DNA of 64,000 bases from Thermohalobaculum sp050330995 (lineage in GTDB: Bacteria; Pseudomonadota; Alphaproteobacteria; Rhodobacterales; Rhodobacteraceae). Under the pieces are notes generated by a model, which saw nothing but the letters and a program-made list of their open reading frames with translations, was not told the DNA's origin and searched no databases. Location: positions 1-64,000 of the forward strand of contig JBHJHI010000041.1 of NCBI GenBank assembly GCA_050330995.1. Reading direction: 5' to 3'. Shown in pieces: positions 48,667 through 58,652 of the stretch (positions are counted from its first letter, which is position 1; every line of letters starts with the position of its first letter). Position numbers and translations under genes: made by a program.

Positions 48667-49188
48667 TCAGGCCTGGATCTCGTTGAACGCCCGCGTGAAG
48701 CCCGAGCGCGAGATCGGCACCACGATCTCGCGGCGGGGCGCCGCGACGATGGTCAGCGTCGCCGTGGCCCCGCCTTTCAGCTCGTTCAGGAAGTCCGACT
48801 GCATCGGCTCGCGCACGATGCAGCCGCCTTGGGCGCAGACCTCGAAGGCGGCGGCGCGCTGCTCGTTGCCGTCGACCTGCACGCGCACCCCCGCCTTCAG
48901 CGCGACGCCGAGGGGGGTGAGGATCTGGATCGCCGCCGGGAAGGTCTCGCCGTTCGGGCCGGTCGCGCCGTCGAGCTTGCGCACGCGCACCTCGAGCACG
49001 TCGTTTCCCTGCGGCCCCTGGCCGACCTGGGCGATGGCGCAGCGGTCGGTGCCCGTCGCGCAGCGGACCTGCCAGTCGCCGTAGGTCGCGCGCAGCTCGT
49101 CGCCCGCTTCCTGCGCGCCGGCGGGCAGGGTCAGGGCGGCGAGCAGGGTGGCGAGCGCGAGACGGCGGGCGCCGATAGTGCGAGGCAT
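48667..49188 (-). CDS. Invasion-associated locus B (IalB) family protein
   Basis: The 173-aa secreted protein has a signal peptide (MPRTIGARRLALATLLAALTLPAGAQ). IalB features follow: YGDWQVRCATGTDRCAIAQVG, VLEVRVRKL, FPAAIQILTPLGVALKAGVRVQVDGN, FEVCAQGGCIVREPMQSDFLNELKGGATATLTI. IalB was named for Bartonella invasion, but homologues occur in many non-pathogenic alphaproteobacteria. Two conserved Cys pairs likely form disulfides. The ATG at 49188 puts the signal peptide at the start. Its role here is unknown. Confidence 0.88.
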   Translation of the reverse strand: MPRTIGARRLALATLLAALTLPAGAQEAGDELRATYGDWQVRCATGTDRCAIAQVGQGPQGNDVLEVRVRKLDGATGPNGETFPAAIQILTPLGVALKAGVRVQVDGNEQRAAAFEVCAQGGCIVREPMQSDFLNELKGGATATLTIVAAPRREIVVPISRSGFTRAFNEIQA

Positions 49189-49909
49189 GGGGGATCGCTC
49201 CGTGAGGTCGAGATCGGCCCGACGCCTGCCAGCCCCGCGCGTCGAAATCAAGCGCGCTCCCGTCGCGGCGCCTCAACGACAAAGGGTGCCCCAAGGGCAC
49301 CCTCGATCGCGGCGTTTTACGCCGATGGTTTATGATAGTCCCTGTCGACCCGGCCGCAGCCGAATGTCGAGCACGATACCGGACGCCGAGGCTTCGTCAA
49401 CACTGGATCGTGGCGGGACAGGGCGCCGAAGCGGCGAAAAAAGGGCCGCACCATCTCGGGCGCGGCCCAGTCGACGGGGAGAGGGCGCCCGACACGCGGC
49501 CCGCTGACGGAGCCGCGGCCTTCGCCTTCCGGACGCCAACGCGCCCCGCCCCCCCGCGGGTTGCGCCCGCTCCGGAGCGGATCGCCCGATCCGCGCTCGG
49601 CCGGCCGACGGGCGTGTCGCTCGCGCGACCGGGCGGGACGCTCCCGAGGCCGCCGGCGACGGCCGCGCGCGGGCCGGCGCCGAACGCCGGGGCCGTCCGC
49701 GGCCGGGCCGCTTGCCGGGACCACCCTCGCGTGACGGGCGCACCAGGGCGCCGCGCCGTTCTCGATCGGCACCGGCGGACGTAAGCTGACGCCGGCCCCG
49801 GACGCTAGCCCCGGACGCCGGCGATGCGGCTGCCGCTTGACCGCACCGGACCGAGCGGCCAGTGCAGCCGGGCGCCCGCGAGAGCGCGAAGCCCAAGGGA
49901 GAGACGGCG
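49189..49909. other. Divergent spacer with a hairpin
   Basis: The region contains no convincing gene; open frames through it are arginine/proline-rich. AGGGTGCCC (49283-49291) and GGGCACCCT (49295-49303) form a perfect 9-bp stem with a CAA loop; no T-run follows. The stretch 49324-49333 (TGGTTTATGA) is AT-rich and may belong to the ialB promoter. Confidence 0.4.
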
Positions 49910-51412
49910 ATGACGACGGACCTGACGCACTTCATCGGCGGCGAGCACGTGGCCGGGCGATCCGGCCGCTTCGCCGATGTCTACAACCCCGCGACCGGCG
50001 AGGTGCAGGCGCGCGCGCCCCTCGCCTCGGCCGAGGAGGTCGCCGCGGCGGTGGCGAACGCCAAGGCCGCCCAGCCCGGCTGGGCCGCGACCAACCCGCA
50101 GCGCCGCGCGCGGGTGATGATGCGCTTCGTCGAGCTGCTGAACCGCGACATGGACAAGCTGGCCGAGGCGATCTCGCGCGAGCACGGCAAGACCTTTCCC
50201 GACGCAAAGGGCGACGTGCAGCGCGGGCTGGAGGTGGCCGAGTACTGCATCGCCGCCCCGCACATGCTGAAGGGCGAGTTCACCGACGGCGCCGGCCCCG
50301 GCATCGACATGTACTCGATGCGCCAGCCCCTCGGCGTCGCCGCGGGCATCACCCCGTTCAACTTCCCCGCGATGATCCCGATGTGGAAGTTCTGCCCCGC
50401 GCTCGCGGCCGGCAACGCCTTCGTGCTGAAGCCGTCGGAGCGCGATCCGTCCTGCCCGCTGATGCTCGCCGAGCTGATGCTGGAGGCCGGCTTGCCGGCG
50501 GGCTGCCTCAACGTGGTGAACGGCGACAAGGAGGCGGTCGACGCGCTCCTCGACCACCAGGACGTCGCCGCCGTCGGCTTCGTCGGCTCGACCCCGATCG
50601 CGCACTACGTCTACGCGCGCGCGGCGAACGCCGGGAAGCGCGCGCAGTGCTTCGGCGGCGCCAAGAACCACATGATCGTCATGCCCGACGCCGATCTCGA
50701 CCAGGCGGCCGACGCGCTGATCGGCGCGGGCTACGGCGCGGCGGGCGAGCGCTGCATGGCCGTCTCGGTCGCGGTCCCCGTGGGCGAGGACACGGCCGAC
50801 AAGCTGATCGGCCGCCTCGCGCCGAAAGTGGAGCGGCTGAAGGTCGGCCCCTACACCGACGGCGCGGACGTGGACTTCGGCCCGCGGGTGACGCGCGACG
50901 CCCTGGAGCGGGTCAAGGGCCTGGTGGGCCGCGGCGTCGAGGAAGGCGCCGATCTGGTGGTCGACGGGCGCGACTTCCGCCTGCAGGGCTACGAGGGCGG
51001 CAACTTCATGGGCGGCTGCCTGTTCGACCGCGTCACGCGCGACATGGATATCTACAAGACCGAGATCTTCGGCCCGGTGCTGTCGACCGTCCGGGCCAAG
51101 ACCTACGAGGAGGCGCTGAGCCTCGCGATGGACCACGAGTACGGCAACGGCGTCGCCATCTTCACCCGCGACGGCGACACCGCGCGCGACTTCGCCGCCC
51201 GCGTCAACGTCGGGATGGTCGGCATCAACGTGCCGATCCCGGTGCCGCTCGCCTACCACACCTTCGGCGGCTGGAAGAAATCGGTGTTCGGCGACCTGAA
51301 CCAGCACGGCCCCGACGCCTTCCGCTTCTACACCCGCACCAAGACGGTGACCTCGCGCTGGCCGTCCGGCGTGAAGGAGGGCGCGGAGTTCCACTTCCAG
51401 CAGATGGGCTGA
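49910..51412 (+). CDS. mmsA: CoA-acylating methylmalonate-semialdehyde dehydrogenase
   Basis: MmsA oxidises (methyl)malonate semialdehyde to propionyl- or acetyl-CoA in valine and inositol breakdown. The ALDH fold has 'GITPFNFPAMIPMWKFCPALAAGNAFVLKPSERDPS' and FVGSTPIAHYVYA, the catalytic Cys in YGAAGERCMAVSVAV, and EIFGPVLSTVRAKTYEEAL. The 'GERCMA' and FGPRVTRDALERV segments are typical of the CoA-acylating class (no Glu general base). Length 500 aa. The regulator usually found next to mmsA is absent. Confidence 0.93.
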   Translation: MTTDLTHFIGGEHVAGRSGRFADVYNPATGEVQARAPLASAEEVAAAVANAKAAQPGWAATNPQRRARVMMRFVELLNRDMDKLAEAISREHGKTFPDAKGDVQRGLEVAEYCIAAPHMLKGEFTDGAGPGIDMYSMRQPLGVAAGITPFNFPAMIPMWKFCPALAAGNAFVLKPSERDPSCPLMLAELMLEAGLPAGCLNVVNGDKEAVDALLDHQDVAAVGFVGSTPIAHYVYARAANAGKRAQCFGGAKNHMIVMPDADLDQAADALIGAGYGAAGERCMAVSVAVPVGEDTADKLIGRLAPKVERLKVGPYTDGADVDFGPRVTRDALERVKGLVGRGVEEGADLVVDGRDFRLQGYEGGNFMGGCLFDRVTRDMDIYKTEIFGPVLSTVRAKTYEEALSLAMDHEYGNGVAIFTRDGDTARDFAARVNVGMVGINVPIPVPLAYHTFGGWKKSVFGDLNQHGPDAFRFYTRTKTVTSRWPSGVKEGAEFHFQQMG

Positions 51413-51585
51413 CGACGGCGGGGGCGGTCGCCGGTCTCCGCCTCTCGTCCGAGGCCGCGGGTGATGGCTGTCCGGCCCCGGCGGCGCGTCCTGCGCCCGT
51501 GCCGTCCTCCGCGTCCCGACGTCTCGCAGGGGCGACGATCGGCGTGTCGACCGACGGAAAAGGGCTTCCCCCGTTCGGGGGGCGC

Positions 51586-53058
51586 TCACCGCTCCTCCAG
51601 CACCACCTCGTAGCCCCAGAGCGTGCGCAGGTGCGCGAGCGTGGCCTCGCGGGTGTGGGTGTCGAGCGGGCGGCCGTCGCGCGGGTGGTGGGCGAGGCGC
51701 AGCCGCCGGTCGCCCGCGAGGTCGGCGTCGACCACCTCGATCTCCGGGCTCGCGTCGGCCGGCTCGCAGCTCGCCGCGAACGCCTCGCGCAGGTGGCGAT
51801 AGCCGCGCTCGTCGTGGATCGCGGTGACGGTGTAGTAGGGCGCCTCCGCCTCGTCGGCGAGCGCGAACAGCCCCAGATCGCGCATCACCTTGGGGCTCAG
51901 GAACTGTCGCACGAAGCTCTCGTCGCGGTAGTTCGCCCAGGCGTCCTTCAGCACGCCGCGCCAGTCGCCGCAGCCGGCGATGTCGGGGAACCAGGCGCGG
52001 TCCTCCTCGGACGGATCGCGGCAGACGCGCTGGATGTCGCGCATCATCGCGAAGCCGAGCGTGTAGGGGTTCATGCCGCCGAAGCGCGGGTCATCGAAGT
52101 CGGGCTGGGTCAGCACGTTCGCGTGGTTGTGCAGGATCTCCAGCATCGCGCCGTCGTCGATGCGGCCGGCGCGGTGCAGCCGCTCCATGATCTCGAAGTG
52201 GACGAAGGTGGCGCAGCCCTCGTTCATGATCTTGGTCTGGCGCTGCGGGTAGAAATACTGCGCGAGGCCGCGGACGATGCGCAGCACCTCGCGCTGCCAG
52301 GGGGCGAGGCCGGGCGCGTGGCGCTCCAGGAAGTAGAGGATGTTCTCCTCCGGCAGCCGCATCTCGCGCCGGCGCTCGCGCGAGGGGTCGTCCTCGGGCG
52401 CGGCGTCGGCGCGCGGCAGCATCGCGTCGAACAGGTAATGGCTCGCGCGCTCCTGCTCCTCGACCCGCCGGCGCTCGCGCTCGCGGACCTCGCGCGGCGT
52501 GGGCTCGGCCGGGCGGCGGTGGCGGAACACGCTCGACGGCATCAGCGCGTGGGCGGCGTCGAGCACGCGCTCGACCGCCTCGCGGCCGTAGCGCTCCTCG
52601 CAGGCGGCGAGGAAGTGGCGCGCGTGCCCCAGCTCGTCGAGGATTCCGTCGGGGTCGGTCCACTGCCGGAACGCGTAGTTGTTCTTGAAGAAGTGGTTGT
52701 GACCGAACGCGGCGTGCGCCATCACCAGCGCCTGCAGCGCCATGGTGTTGTCTTCGAGGCAGTAGCAGATGCAGGGGTTCGAGTTGATCACGATCTCGAA
52801 GGCGAGGCCGCGCGCGCCCTTGCGATAGAGTTGCTCGTGCTGGATGAAATGCTTGCCGAACGACCAGTGCCGGTACATCAGCGGCATGCCGATCGAGGAG
52901 TAGGCGTCGAGCATCTGCTCGGACGAGATGATCTCGATCTGGTTGCGGAACAGGTCGAGGCCGAGATCGTCCTCGGCCACCTCGGCGATCGCGTCGTGGG
53001 CGCGCCGCAGGTCGGCGAACGACCATTCCGCGCCTTCGAACAGCAGGGGGGCGCTCAT
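51586..53058 (-). CDS. SpoVR family protein (YcgB-like)
   Basis: The 490-aa protein belongs to the SpoVR/YcgB family, linked to sporulation cortex in Bacillus and to stress and nitrogen limitation elsewhere. Signatures: IISSEQMLDAYSSIGMPLMYRHWSFGKHFI, INSNPCICYCLEDNTMALQALVMAHAAFGHNHFFKNNYAFR, NEGCATFVHFEIMERL and NPYTLGFAMMRDI. It is the last gene of the prkA-yeaH-spoVR operon. Its start overlaps the yeaH stop (ATGA). Biochemistry unknown. Confidence 0.93.
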   Translation of the reverse strand: MSAPLLFEGAEWSFADLRRAHDAIAEVAEDDLGLDLFRNQIEIISSEQMLDAYSSIGMPLMYRHWSFGKHFIQHEQLYRKGARGLAFEIVINSNPCICYCLEDNTMALQALVMAHAAFGHNHFFKNNYAFRQWTDPDGILDELGHARHFLAACEERYGREAVERVLDAAHALMPSSVFRHRRPAEPTPREVRERERRRVEEQERASHYLFDAMLPRADAAPEDDPSRERRREMRLPEENILYFLERHAPGLAPWQREVLRIVRGLAQYFYPQRQTKIMNEGCATFVHFEIMERLHRAGRIDDGAMLEILHNHANVLTQPDFDDPRFGGMNPYTLGFAMMRDIQRVCRDPSEEDRAWFPDIAGCGDWRGVLKDAWANYRDESFVRQFLSPKVMRDLGLFALADEAEAPYYTVTAIHDERGYRHLREAFAASCEPADASPEIEVVDADLAGDRRLRLAHHPRDGRPLDTHTREATLAHLRTLWGYEVVLEER

Positions 53059-54371
53059 GCGGTGGCCCCCTCTCGATCGCGCGAGAACAGCTCGCGGAAC
53101 ACGGGGTAGATGTCGGCGGGGTCGCCGACGCGGGTCATCGCGAAGTTGGGCCAGGCCTCCGCCACCTCGCGGTAGGCGAGCCACAGCTCCGAGCCCGTGC
53201 CCGAGCCGCGGATGAAGTGACGCTCCTGCTCGGCCAGGATCTCGACGTAGGCGTAGTACTGGCAGACGGGCATCAGCGTCTCGTGCAGCATCGCGGTGCA
53301 TTGCGCCGAGTCGCCGCGGAAGTTCTCGCCGTCCGAGGCCTGGGCGGCGTAGATGTTCCACTCGGACGGCGCGTAGCGCTCGGCGACGATGCGGCGCATC
53401 TCGGCGAGCGCGGTCGAGACCACGGTCCCCCCCGTATCGCGCGCGTGGAAGAAGGTGTCCTCGTCGACCTCCGAGGCGCGGTTGGTGTGGCGGATGAACA
53501 CGAGATCGACCGCATCGTAGCGCCGGCGCAGGAACAGGTGGAGCAGCACGAAGAAGCGCTTGGCGAGGTCCTTGTCGCGCTCGCGCATCGACGCGGAGAC
53601 GTCCATCAGGCAGAACATCACCGCCTTGGCGTTCGGCTCGGGACGCTGCTCGTAGTAGGAGTAGCGCACGTCGAGCGGGTCGAGCCAGGGGATCGAGCGC
53701 TGCCGCGCCGAGAGCCGCTCGACCTCCGCCTCGATCGCCGCGCGCTCGGCGCGCTCGGCCTCCGACGGCTCGGCGATGGCTTCGAGCGTGAACAGCCGTT
53801 CCTTGAGCGCCGAGAGCGCGTCGCCCTTCGGCCGCCCGAGCGCGAGGCGACGCCCGAGCGCGTGGCGCATGGTGCGGCGCACGTCGAGATTGGCCGGCAC
53901 ACCGCTGGTCGAGATGCCGGCGCGGTAGGGCTTGGTGGCGCCCTTCTCGCGCAGGTCGGTCTTGACGAGATCGGGCAGTTCCAGGTCCTCGAAGAACAGG
54001 TCCAGGAACTCGTCGCGCGAGAGCACGAAGGCGAAGGCGTCCTCCCCCTCGCCGTCGGCCGAGCCGCGCTTGCCGCCGCCGCCGCGCCCCGTCTGCGGCT
54101 TGCGCAGGCGGTCGCCCTCGGTGAAGCGGCGGTTGCCGGGGAGGACGTGCTCGCGCCGCCCGCCCTGGTCGGCGTGGCGGAAGTGGGGCTCGTCGATGCT
54201 GCCCTGGGGTACCGAGACCGAGCCCTGCCGGTCGACGTCGGCGATGCGCCGCTCGCGCACCGCCTGATCGACCGCGCGCTTGGCCTCGTCGCGCACGCGG
54301 GCGATGAAGCGGCGGCGGTTCGACAGGTTGCGGTCCTTCGGGTTCAGGCGGCGGTCGACGAAATCGGTCAT
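53055..54371 (-). CDS. YeaH/DUF444 family protein
   Basis: The 438-aa protein has the DUF444 pattern: DFVDRRLNPKDRNLSNRRRFIARV at the start and a von Willebrand-A-like fold with 'KAVMFCLMDVSASMRERDKDLAKRFFVLLHLFLRRRY', a MIDAS-like DxSxS. FIRHTNRASEVDEDTFFHARDTGGT and YVEILAEQ follow. Functions with PrkA and SpoVR; in E. coli YeaH/YeaG respond to nutrient stress. Translationally coupled to spoVR. Confidence 0.93.
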   Translation of the reverse strand: MTDFVDRRLNPKDRNLSNRRRFIARVRDEAKRAVDQAVRERRIADVDRQGSVSVPQGSIDEPHFRHADQGGRREHVLPGNRRFTEGDRLRKPQTGRGGGGKRGSADGEGEDAFAFVLSRDEFLDLFFEDLELPDLVKTDLREKGATKPYRAGISTSGVPANLDVRRTMRHALGRRLALGRPKGDALSALKERLFTLEAIAEPSEAERAERAAIEAEVERLSARQRSIPWLDPLDVRYSYYEQRPEPNAKAVMFCLMDVSASMRERDKDLAKRFFVLLHLFLRRRYDAVDLVFIRHTNRASEVDEDTFFHARDTGGTVVSTALAEMRRIVAERYAPSEWNIYAAQASDGENFRGDSAQCTAMLHETLMPVCQYYAYVEILAEQERHFIRGSGTGSELWLAYREVAEAWPNFAMTRVGDPADIYPVFRELFSRDREGATA

Positions 54372-54481
54372 CGGCTCTCTGCTTCGGATCGTGGGTCGGT
54401 TCGATGCCGGCGCTGTCCGTGCGCGTCGCGCCGGCGACGGCCGGCGGCGCTCGCGCCCCCGAACCGACCCGCCGGGCCGGC

Positions 54482-56416
54482 TCAGCCCGCCTTGTTCACG
54501 CGCATGTACCATTCGACGAGACGGCGGACCTGACGCTGGGTGTAGCCGCGCTCGGTCATGCGCGCCACGAACTCGGCGTGCTTGGCGTCGCTGTCGCGGT
54601 CGCGCTTGGCGCCGAACGAGATCACCGGCAGCAGGTCCTCCCCCTGGCTGAACATCCGCCGCTCGATCACCCGGCGCAGCTTCTCGTACTTGCGCCAGTC
54701 GGGGTTCTTCCCGTCGTTCTCGGCGCGCGCGCGCAGCACGAACTTGACGACCTCGTTACGGAAGTCCTTGGGGTTGGCCACGCCCGCGGGCTTCTCGATC
54801 TTCTCCAGCTCGCGCTCCAGCACCTCGCGATCGAACATCTCGCCGGTGTCGGGGTCCTTGTAGTCCAGATCCTCGATCCAGGCGTCGGCGAAGGCGATGT
54901 AGCGGTCGAACAGGTTCTGGCCGTAGTCGGAATAGCTTTCCAGGTAGGCCTTCTGGATCTCCTCGCCGATGAACTCGGCGTAGCGCGGCGCGAGTTCGGT
55001 GCGGATGAAGTCCATGTAGCGGCTCTCGACCTCGGGCGGGAACTGCTCGCGCCGGATCGCGCGCTCCAGCGCGAACATCAGGTGCACCGGGTCGGCCGAG
55101 ACCTCCTCGGTGTCGTGGTTGAAGGTCTCGGACAGCACCTTGAAGGCGAAGCGCGTCGAGATGCCGGTCATGCCCTCGTCGACGCCGGCGGCGTCGCGGT
55201 ATTCCTGTAGCGAGCGCGCCTTGGGGTCGGTGTGCTTCAGCGTCTCGCCGTCGTAGACGCGCAGCTTCGAGTAGAGTGCCGAGTTCTCGTGCTCGCGAAG
55301 CCGGGTCAGCACGCTGAAGCGCGCGAGCATCGGCAGCGTCTCGGGCGCGCAGGGCGCGGCCCCGAGCGAGCTGCCGACGAGCAGCTTGCCGTAGATCTCC
55401 GCCTCCTCCGAGGCGCGCAGGCAGTAGGGCACCTTCACCACGCTGATGCGGTCGAGGAAGGCTTCGTTGTTCTTGTTGGACTTGAACTGCTGCCACTCGG
55501 ATTCGTTCGAGTGCGCGAGGATCACGCCCTGGAACGGGATCGCGCCGATGTTCTCGGTGCCGACGTACGAGCCTTCCTGCGTCGCGGTGAGCAGGGGATG
55601 GAGCACCTTGATCGGCGCCTTGAACATCTCGACGAATTCCAGGAGGCCCTGCGTCGTGCGGTTCAGTCCGCCCGAGTAGCTGTAGGCGTCCGGGTCGTTC
55701 TGGCTCAGGTGCTCCAGCTTGCGGATGTCGAGCTTGCCGACGAGGGTGGAGACGTCCTGGTTGTTCTCGTCGCCCGGCTCGGTCTTGGCCACGCAGATCT
55801 GCCGGAGCTTCGACGGGTACATCTTGGCGACGGTGAACTTCGAGATGTCGCCGTCGTACTCGTCGAGCCGCTTGGTCGCCCAGGGCGACATCAGCCCGGT
55901 CAGGAGCCGGCGCGGGATGTTGTACTTCTCCTCCAGGAGATCGCCGAAGCGCTCGCGGTCGAACAGCCCGAGCGGGCTCTCGAACACCGGGCTCAGCTCG
56001 GCGCCGGCCTTCAGCACGTAGACCGCCTCCTGCTCCATCAGCCGCTTCAGGATCTCGGCGAGGGTCGACTTGCCGCCGCCCACGGGCCCGAGCAGGTAGA
56101 GGATCTGCTTGCGCTCCTCCAATCCCTGGGCGGCGTGGCGGAAGAAGCCGACGATGCGCTCGACCGTCTCCTCGGCGCCGTAGAGGTCGGCGAAGGCGGC
56201 GTAGCGCTTGACCGTGCGATTCTGGAAGATGCGGCCCAGGCGCTGGTCGCGGCTCGTGTCGATCAGTTCGGGCTCGCCGATCGCCGCCACCATCCGCTCG
56301 GCCGCCGTCGCGCGCATCATCGGGTCGTCGCGGCAGCCGAGCAGGTATTCGTGCAGCGACATCTCCTCGATCTTGTGCCGCGCATAGCTCTCGGCGAATT
56401 CGTTGAAGATATCCAT
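54482..56416 (-). CDS. prkA: PrkA family serine protein kinase (YeaG)
   Basis: PrkA is an AAA-type ATPase with serine-kinase and, in some reports, protease activity. The P-loop is 'LYLLGPVGGGKSTLAEIL' (residues 107-124, GxxxxGKST core 110-117). The PrkA C-terminal domain spans roughly residues 380-600 (TRFAFKVLSETFNHDTEEVSADPVHLMF). The N-terminal MDIFNEFAESYARHKIEEMSLHEYLLGCRDDP is diagnostic. It is the first gene of the leftward operon, 110 bp upstream of yeaH. Start chosen at 56416 because homology begins there. Confidence 0.95.
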   Translation of the reverse strand: MDIFNEFAESYARHKIEEMSLHEYLLGCRDDPMMRATAAERMVAAIGEPELIDTSRDQRLGRIFQNRTVKRYAAFADLYGAEETVERIVGFFRHAAQGLEERKQILYLLGPVGGGKSTLAEILKRLMEQEAVYVLKAGAELSPVFESPLGLFDRERFGDLLEEKYNIPRRLLTGLMSPWATKRLDEYDGDISKFTVAKMYPSKLRQICVAKTEPGDENNQDVSTLVGKLDIRKLEHLSQNDPDAYSYSGGLNRTTQGLLEFVEMFKAPIKVLHPLLTATQEGSYVGTENIGAIPFQGVILAHSNESEWQQFKSNKNNEAFLDRISVVKVPYCLRASEEAEIYGKLLVGSSLGAAPCAPETLPMLARFSVLTRLREHENSALYSKLRVYDGETLKHTDPKARSLQEYRDAAGVDEGMTGISTRFAFKVLSETFNHDTEEVSADPVHLMFALERAIRREQFPPEVESRYMDFIRTELAPRYAEFIGEEIQKAYLESYSDYGQNLFDRYIAFADAWIEDLDYKDPDTGEMFDREVLERELEKIEKPAGVANPKDFRNEVVKFVLRARAENDGKNPDWRKYEKLRRVIERRMFSQGEDLLPVISFGAKRDRDSDAKHAEFVARMTERGYTQRQVRRLVEWYMRVNKAG

Positions 56417-56969
56417 GGCGCTTCTTGCTGCTCCAGCTTCCCCATGCCCCTTCGAACAGCGGACTTGCGCATTTCCGGCGCGCACCCTAAGAGAGCGCCG
56501 CGTCAAGGCGAATCGCGCGGGTCCTACCCGTCCACCGTCCTCGTAGCGCTGCCCCCTGGTCCGGGGCGTGCGCGTCAGGTGCGAAGCCATAAGGCTAGGC
56601 GATGGCTGTAGAACTGTCGACATCATAGCAACGTCCACCGTGTCGCGGACGCGATGTTCGTCCCGATGCGGACCGCTTCGCCACAGGACGGGTCGCCGCG
56701 CACGCCTCGCGTCCCCGACGGGACGCCTTGGCGACGGCGCCTCCGTGTGGGAAAGGGGCGCCGGGGCGGGCGGGCCCGGACGCGGCGCTCCGCTCGTCGG
56801 GCGACGCGGGACCGGGAACGCGGCCGGTCCCGTCTGGCCCGTCCCGGCCGGCATCGGCTGGCGATCGCCTCGCGGCACGGTCCCGGGCAAGCGACCCGCG
56901 TCCGGGCGGGGCCGGAGATGGAGCGCGCGACCGTCCTCGGGACGGACAACGAACTGGAGAGGGGCGGCC
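56417..56969. other. Divergent promoter region of prkA and ssb
   Basis: The spacer has no gene. An AT-rich patch around 56600-56635 (GTAGAACTGTCGACATCATAG) probably holds promoter elements for one or both genes. GAGAGGGG (56956-56964) is the ssb ribosome site. No clear LexA box was found near ssb. Confidence 0.4.
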
Positions 56970-57470
56970 ATGGCTGGCAGCGTCAACAAGGTGATCCTGA
57001 TCGGCAATCTCGGTGCCGACCCGGAGGTGAGGAGCTTCCAGAACGGGGGCCAGGTCTGCAACCTGTCGGTCGCGACCTCGGAGCGCTGGCGCGACCGCAA
57101 CTCCGGCGAGATGCGCGAGAAGACCGAGTGGCACCGGGTGTCGATCTTCAACGAGAACCTGGTGCGCCTCGCCCAGCAGTTCCTGAAGAAGGGCTCGAAG
57201 GTCTATCTCGAAGGCCAGCTCGAGACGCGCAAGTGGCAGGACCAGAACGGCCAGGACCGCTTCTCGACCGAGGTGGTGCTGCGCCCCTACCGCGGCGAGA
57301 TGACCTTCCTAGACGGCCGTGACGGCGGCGGTGGCGGCGACTTCGGCGGCGGGGGCGGCCGCTCCTCCGGCGGTGGCGGCGACTTCGGCGGCGGCGGCGG
57401 CAGTGGCCGCTCCGGTGGCGGTGGCGGCGGGCGCTTCAACGACGATCTCGACGCCGAGATCCCGTTCTGA
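56970..57470 (+). CDS. ssb: Single-stranded DNA-binding protein
   Basis: SSB coats single-stranded DNA in replication and repair. The OB fold has AGSVNKVILIGNLGADPEVRSFQNGGQVCNLSVATSERWRDRNSGEMREKTEWHRVSIF and an aromatic YLEGQLETRKWQDQNG segment. A glycine-rich linker with tandem GGGGDFGGGGG-type repeats (about residues 118-155) leads to the conserved acidic tip DDLDAEIPF. Length 166 aa. Confidence 0.96.
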   Translation: MAGSVNKVILIGNLGADPEVRSFQNGGQVCNLSVATSERWRDRNSGEMREKTEWHRVSIFNENLVRLAQQFLKKGSKVYLEGQLETRKWQDQNGQDRFSTEVVLRPYRGEMTFLDGRDGGGGGDFGGGGGRSSGGGGDFGGGGGSGRSGGGGGGRFNDDLDAEIPF

Positions 57471-57569
57471 GCCGACCGCCCCCGGTCGCGCTTGACCCGG
57501 CCGCCCGGCCGCGTTCCCACTGGCGCGGCCTGCCGGCTCGGGGCTGGGGCCAGGAGCCGGGGGACTTCC

Positions 57570-58652
57570 ATGCGTGCTGCCGTCTGCCGTGAGTTCGGGG
57601 CGCCCTTCGCGCTCGAGGAGGTCGCCCTCGCGCCCCCCGGCCCCGGCGAGGTGCGCTGCGCCGTGCGCGCGGTCGCGATCTGCCATTCCGACGTGATCTT
57701 CGCCGACGGCGGCTGGGGCGGCGGCCTGCCGGCGGTCTACGGCCACGAGGCCGCAGGCGTCGTGGTCGAGACCGGGCCGGAGGTCGCGGACCTCGCGCCC
57801 GGCGACCGGGTCATCATCCACATGGTGCGCCACTGCGGCGCCTGCCGCGCCTGCGCGCGCGGGCTCGCCGGCGCCTGCGAGGGGCATTTCGCCCTCGACG
57901 GCGCGAGCCCGATCCTGGCCGGGGACGGCACCCAGGTCGTCCAGGGTATGCGCACCGGCGCCTTCGCCGAGGAGGTGGTGGTGCACGCGAGCCAGCTCGT
58001 GCGCGTCGACGAGGGGCTGGGCTTCGACGTCGCGGCGCTCCTCGCCTGCGGCGTGCTCACCGGCGTCGCCGCCGTCACCGAGACCGCCGCCATGCCCGCA
58101 GGCGCGGACATCGTGGTGATCGGCACCGGGGGCGTCGGGCTCAACACCGTGCAGGCCGCCGCCCTCGGCGACGCGGGCCGGGTGATCGCGGTCGATCTGG
58201 AGGACGACAAGCTCGACGCCGCGCGCGCCTTCGGCGCCACCGACCTCGTCAACGGCCGGCGGGAGGACGCGGTCGAGGCGGTCCTGAAGCTCACCGACAC
58301 CCGTGGCGCCGACTTCGTGTTCGTCACCGTCGGCGCGCCGCAGGCGTTCGACCAGTCCTACGCCATGCTGGCGCCGGGCGGCGCCTCGGTGCTGGTCGGC
58401 GTCGCGGCCCTCGGCGCGCGCTCGACCTTCGACCCGGTGGCGCTGACCTCCGGCGCGCGGCGGATCCTCGGCTCGAAGCTCGGCGACGCCGCGCGCACGC
58501 TGCCGGGACTGGTCGATCTCTACCGCGCCGGGCGGCTCGTGCTCGATCCCCTGGTCACGCGCCGCTTCGCCTTCGAGGAGATCAACGAGGCGATGAGCGC
58601 CGCCCGCCGCGGCGAGGGGCTGCGCAACGTGGTGATGATGGGAGGGTCGTGA
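57570..58652 (+). CDS. Zinc-dependent alcohol dehydrogenase
   Basis: This is a medium-chain alcohol dehydrogenase. The catalytic zinc residues appear as Cys in AICHSDV and His-Glu in YGHEAAGVV. A structural-zinc cluster (HCGACRACARGLAGACEG) is near residues 90-110, and the NAD-binding motif is VVIGTGGVGLNTVQAAALG. Length 360 aa. The next gene, an enolase-superfamily enzyme, overlaps its stop, indicating a two-gene catabolic unit. Substrate unknown, perhaps a sugar acid or alcohol. Confidence 0.88.
   Translation: MRAAVCREFGAPFALEEVALAPPGPGEVRCAVRAVAICHSDVIFADGGWGGGLPAVYGHEAAGVVVETGPEVADLAPGDRVIIHMVRHCGACRACARGLAGACEGHFALDGASPILAGDGTQVVQGMRTGAFAEEVVVHASQLVRVDEGLGFDVAALLACGVLTGVAAVTETAAMPAGADIVVIGTGGVGLNTVQAAALGDAGRVIAVDLEDDKLDAARAFGATDLVNGRREDAVEAVLKLTDTRGADFVFVTVGAPQAFDQSYAMLAPGGASVLVGVAALGARSTFDPVALTSGARRILGSKLGDAARTLPGLVDLYRAGRLVLDPLVTRRFAFEEINEAMSAARRGEGLRNVVMMGGS

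Noticed and set aside
49317..49772. Minus-strand ORF in the ialB-mmsA spacer
   Set aside because: Pure arginine/proline-rich shadow; no recognisable start or domain.
57310..57440. Apparent short direct repeats in ssb
   Set aside because: These encode the glycine-rich linker, a normal SSB feature, not a CRISPR array or mobile repeat.
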